DNA from: Romboutsia ilealis
GTDB lineage: Bacteria > Bacillota > Clostridia > Peptostreptococcales > Peptostreptococcaceae
Assembly: GCF_900015215.1 (NCBI RefSeq)
Contig: NZ_LN555523.1
Span: 314,317-378,316 of the forward strand
Direction of reading: 5' to 3'
DNA length: 64,000 nucleotides
In this document: positions 55,315 through 64,000 of the stretch, piece after piece
How positions within the stretch are numbered: the stretch's first letter is position 1
Layout of the letters: each line of letters begins with the position of its first letter
Notes under the pieces: model-generated
Seen by the model: the letters and a program-made list of their open reading frames with translations, nothing else
Database searches by the model: none
What the model was told of the DNA's origin: nothing
Made by a program: the position numbers and the translations under genes

Positions 55315-56093
55315 AGTTAAAGAAATATATATCTAATATTTATTTATTTTTAGTATTTTTATTTTTATATGCACCAATATTTGCTCTAGTTGTATTTTCT
55401 TTTAATGATTCTAAATCAATGGCTCACTGGGGCGGATTTACATTCAAATGGTACAAAAGCCTTTTACACAATGAAAGTATAATGAGTGCACTATATTATA
55501 CACTTTTAGTTGCTATATTATCTTCAATTATAGCTACCGTAATAGGAACTATAAGTGCAATTGGTATAAATAAAATGAAATCAAAATCAAGAAAGTTAAT
55601 GCTTAATGTAAATTATCTTCCAGTATTAAATCCAGATATAGTTACAGCAGTAGCATTAATGAGCTTATTTGCTTTTGTTAATATAGAATTTGGTTTTACA
55701 ACAATGCTTTTATCTCACATAATGTTTAGTATACCTTATGTTATACTATCTGTTTTACCAAAGGTAAGAACTTTACCTCAGAATATAGAAGAAGCAGCAA
55801 TGGATTTAGGTGCTACGCCGATGTATGCACTTAGAAAAGTAATACTTCCTCAAATAAAACCAGGAATAATATCAGGGTTTTTAATTGCATTTACTATGTC
55901 TATTGATGATTTTATAATAAGTTTCTTCAATACAGGAAATGGAGTTAGCAATCTTTCGATAGAAATTTATGGGATGGCTAGAAGAGGAATAAAGCCAGAG
56001 ATAAATGCATTATCTACTATAATGTTTGTAGTGGTACTTGGTTTACTTTTATTATCGAATAAAAAACAATCTATAGTAAGGAGTGGGAAGTAA
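55308..56093 (+). CDS. potC: Spermidine/putrescine ABC transporter permease PotC, apparent ATT start
   Basis: The 261-residue permease carries the EAA loop EEAAMDLGATPMYALRKVILPQI and MSIDDFIISFF typical of PotC. The first ATG in frame (55419) would leave out the first membrane helix. The frame upstream of it, back to a stop at 55287, encodes LKLKKYISNIYLFLVFLFLY and the conserved ...SFNDSKSMAHWGGFTFKWY region, so translation must begin earlier. No ATG, GTG or TTG lies in frame there. ATT at 55308 has AAGGCGGTG seven bases upstream and gives the normal family length. An alternative is ATT at 55305. A sequencing error is less likely because the frame is otherwise intact. Confidence 0.82.
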   Translation: MLKLKKYISNIYLFLVFLFLYAPIFALVVFSFNDSKSMAHWGGFTFKWYKSLLHNESIMSALYYTLLVAILSSIIATVIGTISAIGINKMKSKSRKLMLNVNYLPVLNPDIVTAVALMSLFAFVNIEFGFTTMLLSHIMFSIPYVILSVLPKVRTLPQNIEEAAMDLGATPMYALRKVILPQIKPGIISGFLIAFTMSIDDFIISFFNTGNGVSNLSIEIYGMARRGIKPEINALSTIMFVVVLGLLLLSNKKQSIVRSGK

Positions 56094-57145
56094 TGAAGAT
56101 ATATAAAAAAATAGTATCACTTTTGACTATAGGTGTTCTTTCTGCAACTATGACAGTGGGGTGTGGAAAAAGAGAAGACTCTACAAAAGTTCTTAACGTA
56201 TATAATGTCGGAGATTATATAGATGAAGAGTTAATAACTAAATTTGAAGAAGAAACAGGTATAAAAGTACTTTATGAAACTTATGATACTAATGAGATGA
56301 TGTATCAAAAGGTTCAAAGCGGAAGTACAAATTATGATTTGGTATTTCCATCTGATTATATGGTAGAAAAAATGAGAAAAGAAGACCTTTTACAAAAGAT
56401 TGATTTTAAAAATATACCAAATATGAAATATATAGATAAGAGTTTTTTAAATCCTATATATGATGAAAGTAATGAATACAGTGTTCCATATATGTGGGGT
56501 ACATTTGGTATTCTATATAATAAAAAAATGGTTAAAGAGCCTGTTGATAGCTGGGATATATTATGGAATCCTAAATATAAAGGAAATATAATGATGTTTG
56601 ACTCAGTTAGAGATACTATGGGAATAGCTTTAAAAAAATTAGGATATAGTATGAATACTACAGATCTTAAAGAAATTAATGAAGCTAAAGATGTTTTAAT
56701 GAAGCAAAAGGATTTAGTATTAGCTTATGTAAATGATGAAGGTAAAGATAGATTACTAGGAGAGGAAGTTGCTATGGGTATAATATACTCAGGTGATGCA
56801 GTAACTCTTATGGATGAAAACCCTAATCTAGACTATGCAATACCTAAAGAAGGTAGTAATAAATGGGTAGATGCGATGTGTATACCAAAAACTGCTCAGA
56901 ATAAAAAAGAAGCAGAACTATTTATAAACTTTTTACTAGATCCAGAAAATGCAAAGATTAATGCTGAATATATAGGATATTCTATACCTAATGAAGGCGC
57001 ATTAAAATTATTAGATAAAGAAATAACTGAAAATCCAGTTGCTTATCCATCACAAGAAGTATTGAATAAATGTGAAACTTTTATAGATTTGGGTAATAAA
57101 ATAAAATTATATGATAGAGCATGGATAGAATTAAAATCTGAATAA
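56093..57145 (+). CDS. potD: Spermidine/putrescine-binding lipoprotein
   Basis: Extracytoplasmic polyamine receptor for the PotABC importer. The 350-residue protein has a lipoprotein signal ending at ATMTVGC (Cys near residue 24), then NVYNVGDYIDEELITKFEEETGIKV, and binding-site-like segments VPYMWGTFGILYNKKMV and GDAVTLM. The ATG overlaps the potC stop codon (ATGA/TAATG arrangement), with GGAGTGGG upstream. It is the last gene of the regulator-potABCD operon, which ends at a strong terminator. Confidence 0.95.
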   Translation: MKIYKKIVSLLTIGVLSATMTVGCGKREDSTKVLNVYNVGDYIDEELITKFEEETGIKVLYETYDTNEMMYQKVQSGSTNYDLVFPSDYMVEKMRKEDLLQKIDFKNIPNMKYIDKSFLNPIYDESNEYSVPYMWGTFGILYNKKMVKEPVDSWDILWNPKYKGNIMMFDSVRDTMGIALKKLGYSMNTTDLKEINEAKDVLMKQKDLVLAYVNDEGKDRLLGEEVAMGIIYSGDAVTLMDENPNLDYAIPKEGSNKWVDAMCIPKTAQNKKEAELFINFLLDPENAKINAEYIGYSIPNEGALKLLDKEITENPVAYPSQEVLNKCETFIDLGNKIKLYDRAWIELKSE

Positions 57146-57148
57146 TAT

Positions 57149-57190
57149 AATATAAAAATAGCTATGTTTAAACATAGCTATTTTTATATT
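57149..57190. terminator. Terminator of the pot operon
   Basis: A perfect palindrome AATATAAAAATAGCTATGTT with its complement, ending in TTTTTATATT. Confidence 0.92.
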
Positions 57191-57214
57191 ATATTTTAAT
57201 ATTACTCTACTATT

Positions 57215-57241
57215 TTTACAATTAAGATCTAGTAGTATAAT
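57215..57241 (+). promoter_or_regulatory. Possible promoter of the glucosaminidase gene
   Basis: TTTACA at 57215-57220, a 15-nt spacer and TATAAT at 57236-57241. The -10 box overlaps an upstream in-frame ATG at 57240, which supports the later start at 57273. Confidence 0.5.
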
Positions 57242-57272
57242 GATATTAAAGTACTTATTAAGAGGAGATATT

Positions 57273-58253
57273 ATGGGGAAGAAAAAGATAAAGCATTTAG
57301 GAAATAAAAGACGAAGAAATAAAGGTATAGGTGGATTTATTAAAAAGATAGCTATACTATTGGGAACATTGATAAGTTTGATAACTTTTATTTATTTAGA
57401 TAAGCATATAAAAGAATTGTATAAAGGAATTAATATTGAAGCGTCTGCAATAGAATTTTATATAGACATGGCAGATGAAATAGGAAATAAAGAAGTACAG
57501 CTAAGTTGGCAAGAGTTAATGGCTATAGATATGGTTAGATATGAAGATGATTTAACTAATATAAAAAAGAAAGATGTTATAGATGTAGGAAAGAAATTTA
57601 TTAAGAGGGAAGTAAATGAACAAGGGAATAAAATTAAAAAAGTTAGAAGTTTTGATAAAGTTATAGATGAAGTAGGATTTGATGATAAGCAAAAAAAGCT
57701 AGCGAAAAAATACTTAGAAGAACTAAAGGGAGTTTATTTAGCCCAAAATACATTAAAAAATCAAGATGAAAAAATTAAATTTATAAAAACAGTATCTGAA
57801 TTATCTTATGAGAATTACGAAAAGTATAAAATATTACCATCAATAACGGTAGGACAAGCAATATTAGAATCTAGTTGGGGAGAGTCAGATTTAAGTAAAA
57901 ATAGTAATAATATATTTGGAGTAAAGGCAGATGCAAGTTGGAATGGAAAAGTAGTACAAACAAATACATCAGAAAATTACGATGATAAAATAGTAGCTAA
58001 ATTTAGAAAGTATGACTCGATAAAAGATTCTATAAATGATCACGGAAAGTTTTTGACTGAAAATAAGAGATATGAAGAAAGTGGTTTATTTAAAGCAACA
58101 CATTATACGACTCAAGCTCAGGCATTAGAAGATGCAGGGTATGCAACAAAGAAAAATGAAGATGGAGAGCTTATATATGCGGATATATTAATAGATTTAA
58201 TAAAAAAATACAATCTACAATTACTAGATAGAGAAGTGCAAGAAATTAACTAA
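57273..58253 (+). CDS. Membrane-anchored N-acetylglucosaminidase (peptidoglycan hydrolase)
   Basis: The 326-residue protein has a basic N-terminus (KKKIKHLGNKRRRNKG), one membrane segment at about residues 23-43, an alpha-helical stem, and a C-terminal glucosaminidase domain (residues about 180-320). The probable catalytic Glu199 is in AILESSWGESDLSKNSNNIFG, a motif shared with LytG/FlgJ-type N-acetylglucosaminidases. It should cut peptidoglycan glycan strands on the outer side of the membrane. ATG 57273 has AGAGGAG just upstream. Confidence 0.9.
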   Translation: MGKKKIKHLGNKRRRNKGIGGFIKKIAILLGTLISLITFIYLDKHIKELYKGINIEASAIEFYIDMADEIGNKEVQLSWQELMAIDMVRYEDDLTNIKKKDVIDVGKKFIKREVNEQGNKIKKVRSFDKVIDEVGFDDKQKKLAKKYLEELKGVYLAQNTLKNQDEKIKFIKTVSELSYENYEKYKILPSITVGQAILESSWGESDLSKNSNNIFGVKADASWNGKVVQTNTSENYDDKIVAKFRKYDSIKDSINDHGKFLTENKRYEESGLFKATHYTTQAQALEDAGYATKKNEDGELIYADILIDLIKKYNLQLLDREVQEIN

Positions 58254-58350
58254 GAGTACAATGTAAAAAAATGCAAAATAATGTAAAAAATATAGATTTG
58301 TAGTATAATGAAACAGAAAATATATAATATGTCAACTAAAGGAGAAATTT

Positions 58351-61300
58351 ATGCACAAATATAGAAAATTTAAAATTATACTTATATTTATTATAGTTAG
58401 TATATTTCTAAATATTTCTAAAGTTAATGTAAATGCTAATACTAATGAAAATATAAATTTTAAAAATATAGGCATAAGAGATGGATTATCTCAATCAACG
58501 GCTGAGGTAATATTTCAAGATAGTAGAGGGTATATATGGATAGGAACTGCAGATGGTTTGAATAGATATGATGGTTATGATTTTAAAATTTATAAGTATT
58601 CAGCTGATTCGCAAAACAGTTTAACGAGTAATTACATTGTAGATATAAATGAAGACCAAGATGGGAATATATGGGTAGGTACACCGACAGGTCTTAATAA
58701 AATTAATATGTCTACCGGAAATATAATAAATTATACCAAAGATGAAAATTTTTATATTACACAGATTTTAATAACGAATGATAACAAGATTGTTGTAGGA
58801 ACCACAGATGGACTAAATATATATGATGAAAAAAATGATAAATTTATAAGAGTTCTTGGTGAGAAAAATGATTTAACTAGTCAATGTATATATTCTTTAG
58901 ATGTAGATAATGAAGAAAATATATGGATAGGGACTACTGATGGATTAGATAAAATATCTAAAGATTTAAAAAAGATAAAACAATATAAAAATAATGAGGA
59001 AAACTCTATATGTGATAGTTCAGTGTATAATATACTTTATAATAAAGGCTGTATATGGATAGGAACTAGTAACTCTGGTTTAATAAAACTTGATATAAAA
59101 AGTGGTACAACTAAGCAATATAAAAATAATACTAAGGATAATAAGTCTATATGTAATAATTACATAAGGGCACTTTTTATAGATAGTAATAATGTTTTAT
59201 GGGTAGGAACAGATAATGGTTTAGCTAAGTACAATGAAGTTGAAGATAATTTTTATATATATAAAAATAACACATATGATAAAAATAGTTTAGCTAGTAA
59301 CACTGTATTGAGTATTATAGAAGATAATAGTGGATTAATTTGGGCAGGTACAGAAGCGGGGGTTAGTATATTTGATTCTAATAATAAAATAGAATATTAT
59401 AAGTCAGAACCATTTAATGAAAATTCATTAAAGTCTAATTTTATATATGGAATTTATGAGGATAAAAATGATATATTATGGGTTGGTTCAGACTCAGATG
59501 GAATTAGCTTAATAGATCGAGAAAATGGTACGGTAAATCATATAAACGAAGATGAGGATATATATGGACTTAGTAATTATTCTATAAATGAAATTATAGG
59601 TAATGATAAATTTGTATACATAGCTACAAATGGAGGATTAAATATAGTAGATATTGAAACAAAAACTTGTAAAATATTTTTAAAAGAAGATGGATTACAA
59701 AGTAATGCTATAACGGCACTGTTTTTAGATAATAAAGGATACTTGTGGATAGGTAGTAATGAAGGTTTAAATATATTAAATACTAAAAATTATGAAATTA
59801 TAAATTTAAGTGAAATTATAAAAAAAGATTCAGATACAAATAAATATGTAAAAACTATTTATCAAGATAAAGAAGGCGATTACTATATAGGATTCTTTAG
59901 AAATGGTGGTATGATGAAGATTGATCCTATAAATAAAATAACGAAACTATATTTAAATAATAAGGAAGATAAAAATAGCATAAGTAATAATTATATTAGA
60001 ACTATAATTGAAGATGATGACAATAATTTATGGATAGGTACTAATTATGGATTAAATAAATTTGATAAGAATACAGAAAAATTTTATACATATACAACTA
60101 AAGATGGATTAGCAAATGATACGGTGTATGAAATTTTAAGGGATAATAATAATAAATTATGGATGAGTACTAATGGAGGATTATCTAAATTTGATACTGA
60201 GAATGAAGTATTTAGAAATTTTGGAATAACAGATGGATTACAGGGTAATGAATTTAATGGTAATGCTGCTTATAAAAATGAAAAAGGTGAGTTTTTCTTT
60301 GGAGGAATTAATGGATTAAATATATTTAATCCTGAACAAATTGATAGCTCTAAAGTTTCACCAAGTGTAGTTTTTAGTGAATGTTATGTTAGTAACCAAG
60401 AGTTTATGAATTTAAATAATAAGCAATTTAATTCAGATGATAATACTATTAAATTTGGATTTTTTGTTCCAACATATGAAAATATATCTAAAATAACTTA
60501 CTATTATAAATTAGATGGAAATGATTCAGAATGGAATAGTACTACTGATAATAATATAACTTATCATGAATTAAAGCCTGGAAATTATAAGTTTAGAATT
60601 ATAGCGAGATACTCTAATGGTAAATATAGTGAAGAAAATTCTATTGATTTTCAAATAAAGAAACCTTTTTGGGCTAGTGATTTAGCTATAATTATATATG
60701 TTATTTTAATATTTATGTTAATTTATAATAATAAAAATAAAATGAAAAGATTAGATAGATTAGTTGATCAAAGAACAAAACAATTAAAGTCTGAAATGGA
60801 TAAAAATAATAATCTATTGAATAAAATAATTAAATTGGAGAGGAATAAAAATAATTATTTTGTTAATTTATCACATGAATTAAGAACACCTTTAAATGTT
60901 ATTAATAGTACAAATCAACTTATAGAAGATTTTAATAAAAATGATGTACCTATAAATAAAGAAAAATTAAGTTACTATATGGAAATATCAAATCGAAATT
61001 GCAAAAGATTGTTGAATTTAATTAATAACATAATAGATAGTACAAAATTACAAAATGGTAGCTATGTAATAAATTCAAAAGAAAATGATATAGTTTATGT
61101 AGTTGAAGAGGCGACATTAAGTTTAATAGAATTTGCAAAACAAAGAGGTATTGAGATTATAGTAGAACCGTATATAGAAGAAAAGATTATACAATGTGAT
61201 GCTTATGAAATAGAAAGATGTATTGTTAACTTAGTTAGTAATGCTATAAAATTTACACATAGTGGAGGAACAATTGAAGTTACTATAAAAGAAATAGACG

Positions 61301-61539
61301 ATGCAGTTATAATAAGTGTTAAAGATGATGGAATAGGAATAGACAAAGAAAATATAGAGTTTATATTTGACAGATTCAATCAAGTTATAGATTTAAATAA
61401 TGAAGTTAAAGGTGGAAGTGGATTAGGTCTTACTATAACTAAACAAATAATAGAATTACATAAAGGTAGTATTCGTGTTGAAAGTGAAATTGGAAAAGGA
61501 AGTAACTTTATAATAACACTACCTTTAATAAATCAGTAA
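58351..61539 (+). CDS. Sensor histidine kinase with N-terminal beta-propellers
   Basis: The 1062-residue membrane sensor starts with a signal-anchor (residues about 9-28), then an extracytoplasmic region of more than a dozen Reg_prop-type blades (recurring D..G.IWIGT..GLN motif), a Y_Y_Y domain (about 690-765; KLDGNDSEWNSTTDN) and a membrane helix (about 775-793). The cytoplasmic kinase has phosphoacceptor His842 in NLSHELRTPL, N-box NLVSNAIKF, and G-boxes VKDDGIGI and GGSGLGLTI. There is no receiver or AraC domain, unlike Bacteroides hybrid versions, and no response regulator lies nearby. The ligand is unknown. It ends upstream of the rRNA operon. Confidence 0.92.
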   Translation: MHKYRKFKIILIFIIVSIFLNISKVNVNANTNENINFKNIGIRDGLSQSTAEVIFQDSRGYIWIGTADGLNRYDGYDFKIYKYSADSQNSLTSNYIVDINEDQDGNIWVGTPTGLNKINMSTGNIINYTKDENFYITQILITNDNKIVVGTTDGLNIYDEKNDKFIRVLGEKNDLTSQCIYSLDVDNEENIWIGTTDGLDKISKDLKKIKQYKNNEENSICDSSVYNILYNKGCIWIGTSNSGLIKLDIKSGTTKQYKNNTKDNKSICNNYIRALFIDSNNVLWVGTDNGLAKYNEVEDNFYIYKNNTYDKNSLASNTVLSIIEDNSGLIWAGTEAGVSIFDSNNKIEYYKSEPFNENSLKSNFIYGIYEDKNDILWVGSDSDGISLIDRENGTVNHINEDEDIYGLSNYSINEIIGNDKFVYIATNGGLNIVDIETKTCKIFLKEDGLQSNAITALFLDNKGYLWIGSNEGLNILNTKNYEIINLSEIIKKDSDTNKYVKTIYQDKEGDYYIGFFRNGGMMKIDPINKITKLYLNNKEDKNSISNNYIRTIIEDDDNNLWIGTNYGLNKFDKNTEKFYTYTTKDGLANDTVYEILRDNNNKLWMSTNGGLSKFDTENEVFRNFGITDGLQGNEFNGNAAYKNEKGEFFFGGINGLNIFNPEQIDSSKVSPSVVFSECYVSNQEFMNLNNKQFNSDDNTIKFGFFVPTYENISKITYYYKLDGNDSEWNSTTDNNITYHELKPGNYKFRIIARYSNGKYSEENSIDFQIKKPFWASDLAIIIYVILIFMLIYNNKNKMKRLDRLVDQRTKQLKSEMDKNNNLLNKIIKLERNKNNYFVNLSHELRTPLNVINSTNQLIEDFNKNDVPINKEKLSYYMEISNRNCKRLLNLINNIIDSTKLQNGSYVINSKENDIVYVVEEATLSLIEFAKQRGIEIIVEPYIEEKIIQCDAYEIERCIVNLVSNAIKFTHSGGTIEVTIKEIDDAVIISVKDDGIGIDKENIEFIFDRFNQVIDLNNEVKGGSGLGLTITKQIIELHKGSIRVESEIGKGSNFIITLPLINQ

Positions 61540-61552
61540 AGTATAAATTTAT

Positions 61553-61614
61553 AAAAAAGATTATCTTAGAAAATAAGTTTAAATTAATGTTATTTTTTAT
61601 AGATAATCTTTTTT
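61553..61614 (+). terminator. Terminator after the sensor kinase
   Basis: Outer stem AAAAAAGATTATCT (61553-61566) with AGATAATCTTTTTT (61601-61614) around a 34-nt AT-rich loop. Confidence 0.75.
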
Positions 61615-61754
61615 ACGCTTAAGGATATTATAATACTTAAAAAAATGTGGATAAATTCTGAATGTAAGTAATATCAATAAATTGGTTCTGAGCGTAAAAA
61701 AGATTTTGAGCAACGGACGAAGTCGTTGGCGACATGAGCGAAGCGAATTTTTTA
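61609..61754 (+). repeat. Dispersed terminator-linked repeat, near-identical copy
   Basis: Differs from 34884-35030 at three positions that I can see, all near the end of module 1. It carries the same 11-bp inverted repeat (61609-61619 and 61691-61701) and the same end block. It begins in the T-tract of the kinase terminator and lies about 78 nt before the rRNA promoter. Confidence 0.88.
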
Positions 61755-61831
61755 TTTAAGTTAAATGGATTAAAAAACTTCTATATGAAATTAATAAATA
61801 ATATAAAAAATAAAAAAGTATAAAAAAAGTA

Positions 61832-61860
61832 TTGACTATATAAAAATGAGATGGTATAGT
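61832..61860 (+). promoter_or_regulatory. rRNA operon promoter
   Basis: TTGACT at 61832-61837, 17 nt, and TATAGT at 61855-61860, about 160 nt before the 16S 5' end. Confidence 0.85.
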
Positions 61861-61929
61861 TATATTTGTCCTTAGGAAAAGGGCGAAATAAAAAAGTAGA
61901 GCCGATACAGTCGCTTAAAAAGAACTTTG

Positions 61930-61946
61930 AAAATTAAACAGTAGGT
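61930..61946 (+). other. Pre-16S processing stem, 5' strand
   Basis: AAAATTAAACAGTAGGT is the exact reverse complement of 63538-63554 downstream of 16S, forming the long-range stem normally cut by RNase III. Confidence 0.8.
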
Positions 61947-62021
61947 TAATTTATAGAATTGAAACTAAACAAACCAAGCCAGATATTCAGATAATGATTA
62001 GTCTGAGCAGGTAACAACTTT

Positions 62022-63535
<1,514 letters not shown>

Positions 63536-63537
63536 TT

Positions 63538-63554
63538 ACCTACTGTTTAATTTT
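63538..63554 (+). other. Pre-16S processing stem, 3' strand
   Basis: ACCTACTGTTTAATTTT, exact complement of 61930-61946. Confidence 0.8.
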
Positions 63555-63584
63555 GAGGGTTCTTAATAAAAATTAAAAACTCTA

Positions 63585-63613
63585 TTGACAATCTTCGACA
63601 TATACTATAAAAT
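63585..63613 (+). promoter_or_regulatory. Strong promoter-like sequence inside the 16S-tRNA spacer
   Basis: TTGACA (63585-63590), 17-nt spacer, TAAAAT (63608-63613), 24 nt before tRNA-Ala. It could give extra transcription of tRNA-Ala and 23S. Confidence 0.6.
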
Positions 63614-63637
63614 ATATATCGTTGTAAAAATAAATAT

Positions 63638-63713
63638 GGGGGTGTAGCTCAGCTGGGAGAGCACTTGCCTTGCACGCAAGGGGTCAGGAGTTCGATCCTC
63701 CTCATCTCCACCA
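63638..63713 (+). tRNA. tRNA-Ala (anticodon TGC)
   Basis: Acceptor GGGGGTG / CATCTCC with two G-T pairs, anticodon stem CTTGC/GCAAG around CTTGCAC, T-arm AGGAG-TTCGATC-CTCCT, discriminator A and encoded CCA. It sits in the 16S-23S spacer, a common position for this tRNA. Confidence 0.97.
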
Positions 63714-63865
63714 TGTTTGTACTTTGAAAACTGCATAACATTTAGTGATATGACATCATTTTAAACATATATAGACAAGAAAAGTCTTAAAAATAACACT
63801 TTTAAGCACTGGAATAAACTGAGTGAATACGAAGTTTGTTCAGTAGCGATAACTTTTTAATAACT

Positions 63866-64000
63866 GGTCAAGTTATTAAGGGTGCAGGGCGGATGCCTTG
63901 GCACTAGGAGCCGATGAAGGACGTGATAAGCTGCGATAAGCTTCGGGGAGTTGCACGTAAACTTTGATCCGAAGATTTCCGAATGAGGAAACTCACTTAG
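63866..64000 (+). rRNA. 23S ribosomal RNA, 5' end, truncated by the window
   Basis: Begins GGTCAAGTTATTAAGGGTGC and continues with the conserved GGATGCCTTGGCACTAGGAG and CCGATGAAGGACGTG. The gene runs off the right edge. A sequence like the 16S leader (TTTGAAAACTGCATAAC) lies in the spacer before it. Confidence 0.95.

Overview
The window looks like a piece of a low-GC Gram-positive anaerobe chromosome from the Peptostreptococcaceae, most likely Romboutsia or a close relative. The basis is the AT-rich clostridial codon use, ferredoxin-linked enzymes (pyruvate:ferredoxin oxidoreductase, siroheme nitrite/sulfite reductase), a CotF-type spore coat protein, and a near-complete 16S rRNA whose variable regions resemble Romboutsia from memory. 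The genus is an inference; an alignment of 62022-63527 would settle it. Most genes lie on the + strand, co-directional with the rRNA operon at the right end.

Layout. 1-9070: pyruvate:ferredoxin oxidoreductase, the lipid II flippase MurJ with a tiny membrane protein behind it, a siroheme reductase, and an NfeD/SPFH membrane pair. 9304-19394: a compact glycogen operon (glgB-glgC-glgD-glgA-glgP and a GH13 alpha-glucan hydrolase) covering synthesis and breakdown. 19401-21558: an IS1595-like insertion sequence with about 52-bp imperfect terminal inverted repeats, carrying an intact transposase and a passenger lipoprotein gene. 21622-34582: housekeeping and orphan genes (ssb, a cation symporter, a YkvI-type membrane protein, a BMP-type lipoprotein, a coat protein, RNase J, a DUF1846 protein, DNA polymerase IV, a Crp/Fnr regulator). 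34780-47858: tRNA-Cys, a YaiI-type protein, a MATE exporter, sfsA, a four-domain S1 protein, a PHP hydrolase, a YgiQ radical-SAM protein, a complete ECF vitamin-transporter operon and aminopeptidase P. 48046-52385: a YbaK deacylase, a split ThrE-type exporter, an M19 dipeptidase and a CvfB-like protein. 52877-57145: a polyamine regulator plus potABCD operon in which potC appears to start at ATT. 57273-61539: a glucosaminidase and a large beta-propeller sensor histidine kinase. 61832-64000: rRNA promoter, 16S, tRNA-Ala, and the start of 23S.

The most unusual material is non-coding. A family of about 145-170-bp dispersed repeats occurs in five copies plus one fragment. Every copy is in the same orientation and begins exactly in the T-tract of an intrinsic terminator; two copies are almost identical and carry an internal 11-bp inverted repeat. 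Other points of note are the IS with its lipoprotein passenger, the ATT start of potC, a 27-bp direct repeat flanking the DUF1846 gene and preceding dinB, and a consensus-quality promoter inside the 16S-23S spacer. No CRISPR array, prophage or recognisable riboswitch was seen.
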